From NCBI RefSeq assembly GCF_019799945.1, contig NZ_JABGCH010000020.1, positions 1-64,000 of the forward strand: a stretch of 64,000 nt of DNA, read 5' to 3'. The translations under genes were made by a program, and so were the position numbers. Origin of the DNA: Modestobacter marinus (GTDB lineage: Bacteria; Actinomycetota; Actinomycetes; Mycobacteriales; Geodermatophilaceae). How positions within the stretch are numbered: the first letter of the stretch is position 1; each line of letters begins with the position of its first letter. Shown one piece after another: positions 52,818 through 59,874 of the stretch. The notes below the pieces were generated by a model, which saw nothing but the letters and a program-made list of their open reading frames with translations, searched no databases and was not told where the DNA came from.

Positions 52818-53030
52818 CCGCCGTCCAGATGGGCCGCCTGTTCGGAGTGGATTCCGAACGACGGCATGATCGCCCGTCCGTCGTACGGCGGCGAGCGAGA
52901 ACCGGACAGTCACCCGACCCCCGGGCCGCCGACCATTGTCCAGTCGGCCCGCGTGCCGCTCCCCCGCTCCGGCGGGGCCCAGCGCCGCGGAGCAGCCCGG
53001 GGGTTGTCCGTTCTCTGCGAGAATGGCCGC

Positions 53031-53756
53031 GTGCAGTTCGCCGGACGGGCCGTCGCGCTCGACACCTCCGCCGGCCTGTGGCTCGCCGAGGCCACCCGCG
53101 GCGCCCGCCCGGACACCGTCGCCGCACACGTCCCCGCCCGCTTCGAGGCCGTTGCCCGGATCTTCCACCCCGCCGTCCGGTACGTCGGGGACGACGACGT
53201 CGAGGTGCCCTGGGCCGCCGTGGCCGCGGCCAACGCCACCACCCCGCACCCTCTCATGCAGTGGGGCTCGGTCACCGGCGCGATGGACTACTTCGAGAAC
53301 GACGACCAGGCGCCGCTGTGGCACGGCGCCCCCGCGCGCGGCCACCTGCCGGTGCCGGTGGCCGAACGGATGGTCCCGGTCCTCTCCCGGCACACCACGA
53401 CTCCCGACGTCTGCTGGTTCGGCGTGGCGGTCGGCGGCACGATCATCACCGACCACACCCCGCTCGCCCTGCCCACGCGAGAGTACTGGCTGGTCAACGG
53501 CCCGATCGAGCTCGCGACGGCGAACTTCGCGGCCGAGCCCTTCGAGCAGAGCGCGAACCTCTGGTGGCCGGCGGACCGCGCCTGGTGCGTGGTGACCGAC
53601 GTCGACCTGGTCAGCACCTACGTCGGGGGCAGCGCCGCGTGCATCGGCGAGCTGCTGACGACGGCCGGGCTGGAGATCGCGCCGGCCGACCCACGGGACC
53701 GGACCGCCTGGGACGCCGACGAGGTCAACCCCGTCCCCGCCGACGCCCCCGAGTAG
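53031..53756 (+). CDS. conserved-looking protein of unknown function
   Basis: A 241-residue soluble protein, VQFAGRAVALDTSAGLWLAE at its start, with FHPAVRYVGDDDVEVPWAAV near 42-61, ANATTPHPLMQWGSVTGAM and a C-terminal DVDLVSTYVGGSAACIGELL. High GC3 throughout and a normal amino-acid composition support coding. GTG at 53031 is chosen because the upstream frame is Arg/Pro-rich noise. I do not recognise a family and infer no function. Confidence 0.7.
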   Translation: MQFAGRAVALDTSAGLWLAEATRGARPDTVAAHVPARFEAVARIFHPAVRYVGDDDVEVPWAAVAAANATTPHPLMQWGSVTGAMDYFENDDQAPLWHGAPARGHLPVPVAERMVPVLSRHTTTPDVCWFGVAVGGTIITDHTPLALPTREYWLVNGPIELATANFAAEPFEQSANLWWPADRAWCVVTDVDLVSTYVGGSAACIGELLTTAGLEIAPADPRDRTAWDADEVNPVPADAPE

Positions 53757-53780
53757 GGGCGGAAGTGGCCACTTCCGCCC
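53757..53780. terminator. perfect 24-bp palindrome, convergent terminator copy 1
   Basis: Half-site GGGCGGAAGTGG followed directly by its reverse complement, immediately after a TAG stop. A second, near-identical palindrome lies 28 bp downstream. The pair fills the gap between two convergent genes. Confidence 0.7.
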
Positions 53781-53808
53781 TATGGCAGCGCCCGACCGTC
53801 CCCCGGTC

Positions 53809-53836
53809 GAGGGCGGACGTGGCCACTTCCGCCCTC
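53809..53836. terminator. near-perfect 28-bp palindrome, convergent terminator copy 2
   Basis: GAGGGCGGACGTGG joined to CCACTTCCGCCCTC: the same palindrome as at 53757 with one mismatched pair and two extra outer pairs. It overlaps the first bases of the DUF885 stop codon (53835-53837), so the gene's end is built into the hairpin. Confidence 0.7.
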
Positions 53837-55550
53837 AGAGGCGGGCGAGCTCGGCGGCGAGGTCGTCGAGGCCGAGGCTGCCCTGGGAGAGGGCGGCCAT
53901 GTGCCAGGCCTTGAGGTCGAACTCCGCACCCCTGGCCTGCCGGGCCGCCTCCCGGCCCTCCAGCCACGCCCGCTCCCCCAGCTTGTAGCTGATCGCCTGC
54001 CCGGGCATGCCCAGGTAGCGCACCAGCTCGCTGTCGAGGAAGGCCTCGTCCCGGCCGCAGTGGTCACCGAAGAAGGCCCGGGCCAGCTCCGGGGTCCACG
54101 GCTCGCCGGCGTGCCCGGCCACCGAGCCCTCGACGCCCTCGGGGATCGGCAGCTCCAGGTGCATGCCGATGTCGACGACCACCCGCACCGCGCGCATCTG
54201 CTGCGCGTCCAGGTAGCCCAGCCGCGCGCCCGGGTCCTCCAGGAAGCCCAGCTCGTCCATCAGCCGCTCGGCGTACAGCGCCCAGCCCTCGACGTTCGCG
54301 CCGACCGAGCCCACCGACGTCTGGTAGGTGGACAGCTGGCCGGAGACGTAGGCCCACTGGGCCAGCTGCAGGTGGTGGCCGGGAACGCCCTCGTGGTACC
54401 AGGTGGACACCAGGTCCCACAGCGGGAACCGCTCCTGCCCGAGCGTGGGCAGCCAGGTCCGGCCGGGCCGGGAGAAGTCCTGCGCCGGGCGGGTGTAGTA
54501 CGGGGCCGCCGCGCTGCCGGGCGGGGCGATCATCGCCTCGACCTGGCGGACCGGCCCGGCGATGTCGAAGTGCACGCCGTCGAGGGCGTCCATCGCCTGG
54601 TCCATCATCGCCTGCAGCCGCTGCCGGATCGCCTCGACGCCCTCGACGGCCTCGCCGTTCTGCTTGAGCCAGCGCATGGCCGCCATGGGCGTGGCACCGG
54701 GCAGCACCTTCTCGGCCTCGGCGCGCTGCTCGGCCAGGATCCGCCGGTGCTCGGCCCAGCCCCAGGCGTACGCCTCCTCCAGCCGGGTGCCGGTGCCGAG
54801 GTCGGCGCCGTTCCACGAGCGGGCGAAGCGGGCGTAGCGGTCCCGGCCGACGGCGTCCGGGGTCCCCTCCGCCTTCGGGGCGTACTCGTCGCGCAGGAAG
54901 TCGCGGACCTCGGCGACGGCGGCGTCGGCCGCGGCGGCCGCCGCGTCGAGCTCCCCGCGCAGCTCCTCGGGCCCACCGGCGACGACACCGGCGAAGTACG
55001 GACCGGCCAGCCACTCGTCCAGCTGCCCGACCACGGTGCGGATCTGGCGGGGCGCGGCGAACAGCCCCCGGCCCGCGCCGGCGGTCAGCGACTCCTGGTA
55101 GCCCCGGTAGGCCTCCGGCACCCGGGCCAGGCGGCGGGCCAGCACCGCCCAGTCCTCGGTGGTCCGGGTGGGCATCATCGAGAACACCTGGCGGATCGCG
55201 TGCACCGGCGAGAAGAGGTTGGAGACCGCCCGCAGGTGCTCCCCCGCCTCGTGCAGGGCCAGGCCCGCGTCCAGCCGCTCGCGCAGCAGCCGGGCGCAGC
55301 GGCGCTCGACCGGGTCCTCGGCCAGCGCGGGGTCCTCGGCCAGCACCCGGTCCAGCTCCGCCAGGGTCCGGCGCACCAGGTCCGCCTCCGCCTGGGCACC
55401 GGCCGGGCTGGTGTCCGGCAGCCGGTCGTCGCCGGGGCGGGTGCCCAGCGCCGTGGCCAGCAGCGGGTCGAGCTCGGTGAGCGCGTCGACGTAGGCGTCG
55501 GCGACCTGGCGCGGGGTGGCGGGGCGGGGAGACGGCGCGGTGGCGGTCAC
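53835..55550 (-). CDS. DUF885 family (predicted metallopeptidase/carboxypeptidase-like)
   Basis: The 571-residue protein belongs to DUF885: LDPLLATALGTRPGDDRLPD near 28-47, a helical middle, the zinc-peptidase-like motif TWYHEGVPGHHLQLAQW near 383-399 and the C-terminal LDSELVRYLGMPGQAISYKL. Family members are predicted, and some shown, to be zinc-dependent hydrolases of peptide-like substrates. No signal peptide is evident. GTG at 55550 lies 5 bp from the nitrobindin-like stop. Confidence 0.85.
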   Translation of the reverse strand: MTATAPSPRPATPRQVADAYVDALTELDPLLATALGTRPGDDRLPDTSPAGAQAEADLVRRTLAELDRVLAEDPALAEDPVERRCARLLRERLDAGLALHEAGEHLRAVSNLFSPVHAIRQVFSMMPTRTTEDWAVLARRLARVPEAYRGYQESLTAGAGRGLFAAPRQIRTVVGQLDEWLAGPYFAGVVAGGPEELRGELDAAAAAADAAVAEVRDFLRDEYAPKAEGTPDAVGRDRYARFARSWNGADLGTGTRLEEAYAWGWAEHRRILAEQRAEAEKVLPGATPMAAMRWLKQNGEAVEGVEAIRQRLQAMMDQAMDALDGVHFDIAGPVRQVEAMIAPPGSAAAPYYTRPAQDFSRPGRTWLPTLGQERFPLWDLVSTWYHEGVPGHHLQLAQWAYVSGQLSTYQTSVGSVGANVEGWALYAERLMDELGFLEDPGARLGYLDAQQMRAVRVVVDIGMHLELPIPEGVEGSVAGHAGEPWTPELARAFFGDHCGRDEAFLDSELVRYLGMPGQAISYKLGERAWLEGREAARQARGAEFDLKAWHMAALSQGSLGLDDLAAELARL

Positions 55551-55555
55551 GGGGG

Positions 55556-56128
55556 TCAGCGGATCCTCTCCAGGCGGGCGGACATGGTCGGCCGCAGCGG
55601 CTGGTCGCCGGCGGCCCGGTCGACGGCGTACATCAGCGCGCCGTCGACGATGCCGTACAACCGGGTGGCCCGGCTGGTGTCGGGGTGGTCGGGCGTGCGG
55701 GCCAGCACGTCGCTGACCAGCTCCCAGCTCGTCGTCGTCCGGGCCCGGCCGGCGTAGATCTCCACCAGACCGGCCGGCGAGCAGACCAGCAGCTCCACCT
55801 CGTCGTCCCCGCGCGGCCGCCAGAAGCCGGTCTCCCGCTGGTCGGGGCCGACCACCTGACCGTCGTCGGCGAGCCGCCAGGTGCGCGACTCGTAGAACAG
55901 GAAGTCCCGCCCATCGTGCGCGAAGCGGACCCACTGCCCGAACCGGTGGTCCCCCGCCGGCCCGGCGGCCTGGCCCTCGCCGTGCCACTCGCCGAGCAGC
56001 GGCAGGACCGAGAGCAGCTCGGGTGCGACCTCCGGCCCCTCCCGGACGTCGACGGTGTCGGGCACCGGCAGCTCCGTGGGCCCCTCGACGGGACCACCGG
56101 GCAGGCCGGGCGGCGTCGGGGCGCTCAT
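55556..56128 (-). CDS. nitrobindin-like (FABP family) beta-barrel protein lacking haem-ligand histidine
   Basis: The 190-residue protein is a 10-stranded barrel of the nitrobindin/FABP-like family: the signature GEWHGEG is at 46-52, with FLFYESRTW near 77-85. Nitrobindins bind ferric haem through a C-terminal histidine in a QP-x-x-x-H-L segment; here the segment is QPLRPTMSARLERI, with Thr181 where His is expected. The protein therefore resembles the ferric nitrobindin-like subgroup that lacks the ligand (Rv0813c-like position). ATG at 56128 overlaps the small upstream ORF by 3 nt. Confidence 0.85.
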   Translation of the reverse strand: MSAPTPPGLPGGPVEGPTELPVPDTVDVREGPEVAPELLSVLPLLGEWHGEGQAAGPAGDHRFGQWVRFAHDGRDFLFYESRTWRLADDGQVVGPDQRETGFWRPRGDDEVELLVCSPAGLVEIYAGRARTTTSWELVSDVLARTPDHPDTSRATRLYGIVDGALMYAVDRAAGDQPLRPTMSARLERIR

Positions 56129-56238
56129 CGGGTGCGCTCCACCCCGTCGCGTCGCGCGACGCGCCAGGCCGAGGCAGCGAGGCCGATCGAGGTCAGCGCG
56201 GTCAGCGCGACCAACACCCAGGCGGAGACCAGACCCAT
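56125..56238 (-). CDS. 37-residue single-pass membrane protein
   Basis: MGLVSAWVLVALTALTSIGL then AASAWRVARRDGVERTR: one helix and a basic tail. Its TGA overlaps the nitrobindin-like ATG (ATGA), the same coupling seen between other real genes here. No family is recognised. Length puts it below most gene-calling cut-offs. It begins 34 bp downstream of the epimerase stop. Confidence 0.5.
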   Translation of the reverse strand: MGLVSAWVLVALTALTSIGLAASAWRVARRDGVERTR

Positions 56239-56272
56239 GCCGCCACGGTATCCGCGCGGCTCGGGCCCGCCG

Positions 56273-57205
56273 TCAGGCCCCCGTGGTCACCACCCCCGCG
56301 GTCGCCCGCAGGGCGTCCTCCCAGGGGGTGGGCGCCAGGCCGAAGGTGGCGGCGGTCTCCGTCGCGTCGATCACGAACGGCGCGTCCCACTGGTGCCGGA
56401 TGGCGACGAGCTCGCGGAACAGCGGGACGGCGACGCCCGCGGCGCGCAACACCGGCCACGGGATGCCACTGACCGGCACCGGCTCGACGCCCATCGCCCG
56501 GGCCAGGTCGGTCAGCGCCTGCCGCTGGGTGCGGGGCGGCGTCGTCGGCACGTGCCAGGCCCGCCCCTCGGCCCGCGGGTCGGTCCCGAGGACCGCCAGG
56601 GTGGCGGCGACGTCGGGGACGTAGGTCCAGCTGTGCGGGGCCGCCGGGTCACCGATGACCCAGGCCCGCCGGCCGCGGCGCAGGGTCGCCATCTGGCGCA
56701 TGAGGTGCGACTGCTCCCCCGGCACGCCGGGCCCGAGGAAATCCGACGCGCGGGCCTCGGTGACCCGCACCCGCCCGGCCGCGCGGGCGGCCAGGGCGTC
56801 CTCCCACATCCGGGTCCGGATCCGGCCCTTGACGTCCGTGGCGGCCAGCCGGCTCTGCGGGGTCATCGGCCCGCTGGGCCGGCCGTAGACGTAGAGGTTG
56901 GACATCGTGACCAGCAGCGCCCCGGACAGCTCCGCCGCGGTCAGCAGCGCGGTCGCGATCGGCGGCCAGTCCCGGGTCCAGTCCGTGTACGACGGCGGGT
57001 TGACCGCGTTGTAGAGGACGTCGGCCCGCCCCACCGCCGCCGTCAGCGCCGTGGCGTCGGCGGCGTCGACCGCCCGGTGCTCGACGGCGTCCGTGCTGCG
57101 GCCGCCACTGCGCGAGAGCACGAGCACCTCGTGCCCCCGCTCGGCCAGCAACTGTGCCGTCGCCGACCCGACCGGGCCCTTGCCCACCACCACATGTCGC
57201 GCCAT
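56273..57205 (-). CDS. NAD(P)-dependent epimerase/dehydratase family protein
   Basis: The 310-residue extended-SDR-like protein starts MARHVVVGKGPVGSATAQLL (GXGXXG-type site as GKGPVG), with NAVNPPSYTDWTRDWPPIAT and TMSNLYVYGRPSGPMTP in the catalytic region, and FLGPGVPGEQSH later. The usual YXXXK is not obvious. ATG at 57205 follows GGAG at 7 nt. It diverges from a TetR regulator across two identical palindromes, so it is the probable target of that regulator. Confidence 0.82.
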   Translation of the reverse strand: MARHVVVGKGPVGSATAQLLAERGHEVLVLSRSGGRSTDAVEHRAVDAADATALTAAVGRADVLYNAVNPPSYTDWTRDWPPIATALLTAAELSGALLVTMSNLYVYGRPSGPMTPQSRLAATDVKGRIRTRMWEDALAARAAGRVRVTEARASDFLGPGVPGEQSHLMRQMATLRRGRRAWVIGDPAAPHSWTYVPDVAATLAVLGTDPRAEGRAWHVPTTPPRTQRQALTDLARAMGVEPVPVSGIPWPVLRAAGVAVPLFRELVAIRHQWDAPFVIDATETAATFGLAPTPWEDALRATAGVVTTGA

Positions 57206-57226
57206 CTCGGTCTCCTCGCCTTGGTT

Positions 57227-57241
57227 GAGAGCGGCGCTCTC
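57227..57241. promoter_or_regulatory. TetR operator candidate 1
   Basis: GAGAGCGGCGCTCTC is a perfect odd-centred palindrome 21 bp upstream of the epimerase start. Its reverse complement recurs at 57281-57295. Confidence 0.6.
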
Positions 57242-57280
57242 GCTCGATGACCACCGTGCCCGTTGCCACCCCACCGTGTC

Positions 57281-57295
57281 AAGAGCGCCGCTCTC
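57281..57295. promoter_or_regulatory. TetR operator candidate 2
   Basis: AAGAGCGCCGCTCTC, matching the reverse complement of the first site at 14 of 15 positions, 37 bp upstream of the tetR start. Centres of the two sites are 54 bp apart, about five helical turns, so dimers would bind on the same face. Confidence 0.6.
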
Positions 57296-57332
57296 GATTG
57301 CGTGCACCGATCTCGTCCGGCATCCTGGGCGG

Positions 57333-58010
57333 GTGCCGACCACCGCCCGCGAACGCGCCCGCGCCGAGATCACCGCCGAGATCACCGACCTGGCGCGCGC
57401 CCAGCTGGCCACGGTCGGGGCGGCCGGCCTGTCGCTGCGGGCCGTCGCGCGGGAACTGGGGATGGTGAGCTCCGCGGTCTACCGGTACTTCCCGAGCCGC
57501 GACGACCTGCTGACCCGGCTGATCCTCGACGGGTACGACGCCCTCGGCGCGACGGCGGAGGAGGCCGACGACCCGACGGCCGCGCCGGCCGAGCGGTGGC
57601 TCACGGTCTGCCGGGCAGTCCGCCGGTGGGCCCTGGCGCACCCGCACGAGTACGCGCTGCTGTACGGCTCCCCGGTGCCGGGCTACCGGGCGCCGCAGGA
57701 CACGGTCCCGGCGGCGATCCGGGTCGGCGCCGTCCTGGGCCGGGTCCTCGGCGACGCCGCCCGGGCCGGTCAGCTGCCGGCGGCCTCGGGCGTCGTCACC
57801 GTCACGATCAGCGAGGCGACGGCCGAGGTGCTCGGCGGGGAGCACCCGGCCCTGGACGACACGGTGCGCGCGCGGGGGCTGCTGGCGTGGAGCAGCCTGT
57901 TCGGGACGATCAGCTTCGAGCTGTTCGGCCACTTCACCGGCGCGGTCACCGACGCCGACGCGTTCTTCGACGCCGCCATGCGCGACCTCGCCGGGCTCCT
58001 CGGTCTCTGA
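57333..58010 (+). CDS. TetR/AcrR family transcriptional regulator
   Basis: The 225-residue protein has the N-terminal TetR HTH (LSLRAVARELGMVSSAVYRY, FPSRDDLLTRLILDGYDAL) near 34-74 and a C-terminal ligand domain with RWALAHPHEYALLYGSPVPG, a WHG-type (TetR_C_25-like) segment. GTG at 57333; no strong ribosome site. It diverges from the epimerase gene and should repress both through the twin palindromes. Ligand unknown. Confidence 0.9.
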   Translation: MPTTARERARAEITAEITDLARAQLATVGAAGLSLRAVARELGMVSSAVYRYFPSRDDLLTRLILDGYDALGATAEEADDPTAAPAERWLTVCRAVRRWALAHPHEYALLYGSPVPGYRAPQDTVPAAIRVGAVLGRVLGDAARAGQLPAASGVVTVTISEATAEVLGGEHPALDDTVRARGLLAWSSLFGTISFELFGHFTGAVTDADAFFDAAMRDLAGLLGL

Positions 58011-58013
58011 GGA

Positions 58014-58068
58014 AGGACAGCACAGCGCCCGCCCCGGCCGGAGCCGGGACGGGCGCTGTGCTGGTCCT
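58014..58068. terminator. bidirectional terminator between tetR and DUF1416 gene
   Basis: Stem AGCACAGCGCCCGCCCCGGC (58019-58038) with GCCGGGACGGGCGCTGTGCT (58043-58062), one mismatch, 4-nt loop. Outer AGGAC/GGTCCT extends it with a one-base bulge. It lies between convergent stops at 58010 and 58070. Confidence 0.85.
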
Positions 58069-58069
58069 G

Positions 58070-58366
58070 CTAGGAGTCCAGGACGACGGTGGTCTCGTTG
58101 AGGCCGACGTCGACGCTGACGACGCGCTCGCCCTTGCCCACCGGGGCCAGCGAGCGCAGCTTCCACTCACCCGGGGCGGCGAAGAAGCGGAACTCGCCCT
58201 CCGGGCTGGTGACGACCTCGGCGGTGAACTCGTCGGTCGTGTCGAGCAGCCGGACGTAGGCGCCGGCGACCGGGGTGCCGTCGTGCCACACCTGGCCCTG
58301 GATCACCGTCTGGGTCGCCAGGTCGATGCCGTCGAGGGCTCCGCCCTGCTTGGGGGCTCCACACAT
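58070..58366 (-). CDS. DUF1416 family protein (SseC-like)
   Basis: A 98-residue beta-rich protein, MCGAPKQGGALDGIDLATQT at its start, with VIQGQVWHDGTPVAGAYVRL, a Cna-B/transthyretin-like pattern. It always follows the rhodanese CysA/SseA gene in actinobacteria (Rv0814c-Rv0815c), and the conserved MCGAP cysteine suggests a sulfur-transfer role, which is inference. ATG at 58366 is 6 bp after the rhodanese stop. Confidence 0.9.
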   Translation of the reverse strand: MCGAPKQGGALDGIDLATQTVIQGQVWHDGTPVAGAYVRLLDTTDEFTAEVVTSPEGEFRFFAAPGEWKLRSLAPVGKGERVVSVDVGLNETTVVLDS

Positions 58367-58372
58367 GTCAGC

Positions 58373-59200
58373 TCACTTCTCGATGGGGACGCCGACGAGC
58401 GAACCGTACTCGACCCAGCTGCCGTCGTAGTTCTTCACGTCGGGCTTGCCGAGCAGCTCGCGCAGCACGAACCAGGTGTGGCTGGACCGCTCGCCGATCC
58501 GGCAGTAGGCGATGGTGGCCTTGCTGTCGTCGTAGCCCTGCTCGTCGTAGAGGGCGGCGAGCTGCTCGTCGGTCTTGAACGTGCCGTCCTCGTTGGCCGC
58601 CTTGCTCCACGGGATGTTCTTCGCGGTGGGGACGTGGCCCCCCTTCTGCGCCATCTCCTGCGGCAGGTGCGCCGGCGCCAGGATCTTGCCGGAGAACTCG
58701 TCGGGCGAGCGGACGTCGATGAGGTTCTTGGTGCCGATCGACGCCACGACCTCGTCGCGGAAGGCGCGGATCGACAGGTCGGGCTCGCTGGCCTGGTACT
58801 GCGTGGCCGGGCGCTCGACGGTGTCCTTGGACAGCGGGCGGCCGTCCAGCTCCCACTTCTTGCGGCCGCCGTCGATCAGCTTGACGTCGCGGTGCCCGTA
58901 GAGCTTGAGGTACCAGTACGCGTAGGCGGCGAACCAGTTGTTGTTGCCGCCGTACAGCACGACGGTGTCATCGTTGCTGATGCCCTTGGCCGACAGCAGG
59001 GCCTCGAAGGCGGCCTTGTCGACGAAGTCGCGGCGCAGCGGGTCCTGGAGGTCCTTCTTCCAGTCCAGCTTGACGGCACCCTCGAGGTGACCGCCGTCGT
59101 AGGCGCTGGTGTCCTCGTCGACCTCGACGAAGACCAGGCCGGGCTTGCCCAGGTTCTCCTGGGCCCAGTCGGCGGTGACGAGCACGTCGTTGCGAGCCAT
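58373..59200 (-). CDS. cysA2: thiosulfate sulfurtransferase (rhodanese)
   Basis: Tandem-rhodanese protein moving sulfane sulfur from thiosulfate. The 275-residue product has an inactive N-terminal domain (DTVVLYGGNNNWFAAYAYWY) and an active C-terminal domain with IDVRSPDEFSGK and the catalytic loop AYCRIGERSSHTW (Cys233). ATG at 59200 follows AAGGAGGAACAC, a strong ribosome site. A leader peptide with three cysteines lies 204 nt upstream, so expression probably responds to cysteine. The symbol is by analogy with Rv0815c. Confidence 0.93.
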   Translation of the reverse strand: MARNDVLVTADWAQENLGKPGLVFVEVDEDTSAYDGGHLEGAVKLDWKKDLQDPLRRDFVDKAAFEALLSAKGISNDDTVVLYGGNNNWFAAYAYWYLKLYGHRDVKLIDGGRKKWELDGRPLSKDTVERPATQYQASEPDLSIRAFRDEVVASIGTKNLIDVRSPDEFSGKILAPAHLPQEMAQKGGHVPTAKNIPWSKAANEDGTFKTDEQLAALYDEQGYDDSKATIAYCRIGERSSHTWFVLRELLGKPDVKNYDGSWVEYGSLVGVPIEK

Positions 59201-59235
59201 GTGTTCCTCCTTGGGGATGTGCGGGGGTCGGACGG

Positions 59236-59253
59236 GGCGGGCGCGGGCCCGCC
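59236..59253. promoter_or_regulatory. hairpin in the leader region of the rhodanese operon
   Basis: GGCGGGC, 4-nt loop, GCCCGCC: a perfect 7-bp stem 36 nt upstream of the rhodanese start, between leader peptide and gene. Another stem, GGGCGA/TCGCCC, immediately follows the leader stop. They are candidates for the structures that ribosome stalling would change. Confidence 0.4.
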
Positions 59254-59259
59254 GGACGG

Positions 59260-59349
59260 TCAGGGACGGCGGGCAGCCCGGGCGCGCGCGACCTCACGAG
59301 CTCCGGACGTCGTCCGGGCGGGCGCGGCGGAGCAGGGGTTCGCGGTCAT
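59260..59349 (-). other. possible second short ORF in the rhodanese leader region
   Basis: ATG at 59349 with GGAG 9 nt upstream opens a 29-codon frame, MTANPCSAAPARTTSGAREV then ARARAARRP. It contains one Cys. It may be translated between leader peptide and rhodanese, or be chance; no homologue comes to mind. Confidence 0.25.
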
Positions 59350-59403
59350 GTGGGGGGTCTCCGGACGGCGGACAGGGCACGTCTGGGCGAGACGCGGTCG
59401 CCC

Positions 59404-59478
59404 TCAGGAGGCCGGACACAGGCAGCTGCCGACGCGGCACAGGTCCACTGTGCGGCGCGAGGTCAGCAGGGTGCCCAC
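59404..59478 (-). CDS. cysteine-rich leader peptide of the rhodanese operon
   Basis: A 24-codon ORF, VGTLLTSRRTVDLCRVGSCL then CPAS, on the same strand and 204 nt upstream of the rhodanese start. The LLTSRRxVDLxRV.s..C pattern is that of actinobacterial putative leader peptides found before sulfur genes. It has Cys at 14, 19 and 21. The GTG begins 6 nt after a TACCCT -10 box with no ribosome site, so it is predicted leaderless, like the polycysteine sORFs shown in mycobacteria to attenuate cysA2 in response to cysteine. Confidence 0.8.
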   Translation of the reverse strand: MGTLLTSRRTVDLCRVGSCLCPAS

Positions 59479-59484
59479 GGCCCG

Positions 59485-59490
59485 AGGGTA
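59485..59490 (-). promoter_or_regulatory. -10 box of the leaderless cysteine leader peptide
   Basis: TACCCT on the minus strand, fitting TANNNT, 6 nt ahead of the GTG start, so transcription should begin at or next to the start codon. No good -35 is visible upstream; the sequence there is the end of the thioredoxin gene. Confidence 0.6.
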
Positions 59491-59495
59491 GCGGA

Positions 59496-59828
59496 TCACC
59501 GGCGCACCGCCGTGTGGGCGTCCACCACGGCGGTCAGCTCCGCCGGCCGCGGGGCCCCGGAGCTGCGGCCCAGCAGGACGCCGTCCCGGTCCAGGTAGAA
59601 GAGCGTCGGGGTGCGCCGGACGTCCAGCTCGCGCACCGCGTCCAGGTGGCTCTCCGCGTCGACGTGCAGGTAGGCCAGCCCCGGCCGGGTGGCCTGCAAC
59701 TGCTGGACCCGGGCCCGGGTCGCCCGGCACGGACCGCAGAAGGCGGTCGAGAACTGCACGACGGTGAGGTCGGCCTCGGCCGGCCGGACGCCCAGCCGCT
59801 CCAGCACCGCCAGACCCGCTCCGCTCAC
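59496..59828 (-). CDS. thioredoxin family protein (ThiX-like)
   Basis: A 110-residue thioredoxin fold with active site FSTAFCGPCRAT (Cys31, Cys34) and cis-proline RRTPTLFYLDRDG. It sits where M. tuberculosis has thiX (Rv0816c). Start GTG 59828. Its stop is 5 bp from the -10 of the next promoter, so the rhodanese operon promoter is nested at its 3' end. Probably reduces protein disulfides; specific partner unknown. Confidence 0.88.
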   Translation of the reverse strand: MSGAGLAVLERLGVRPAEADLTVVQFSTAFCGPCRATRARVQQLQATRPGLAYLHVDAESHLDAVRELDVRRTPTLFYLDRDGVLLGRSSGAPRPAELTAVVDAHTAVRR

Positions 59829-59874
59829 GCCCCGGGCAACGGGCGCCCGGCCGGGCGCATTCCGGGGGTCCGGA

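Noticed and set aside
57263-59491. 742-codon plus-strand frame across tetR, rhodanese and DUF1416
   Set aside because: It is out of phase with tetR and antisense to the sulfur genes, with no domain or start signal.
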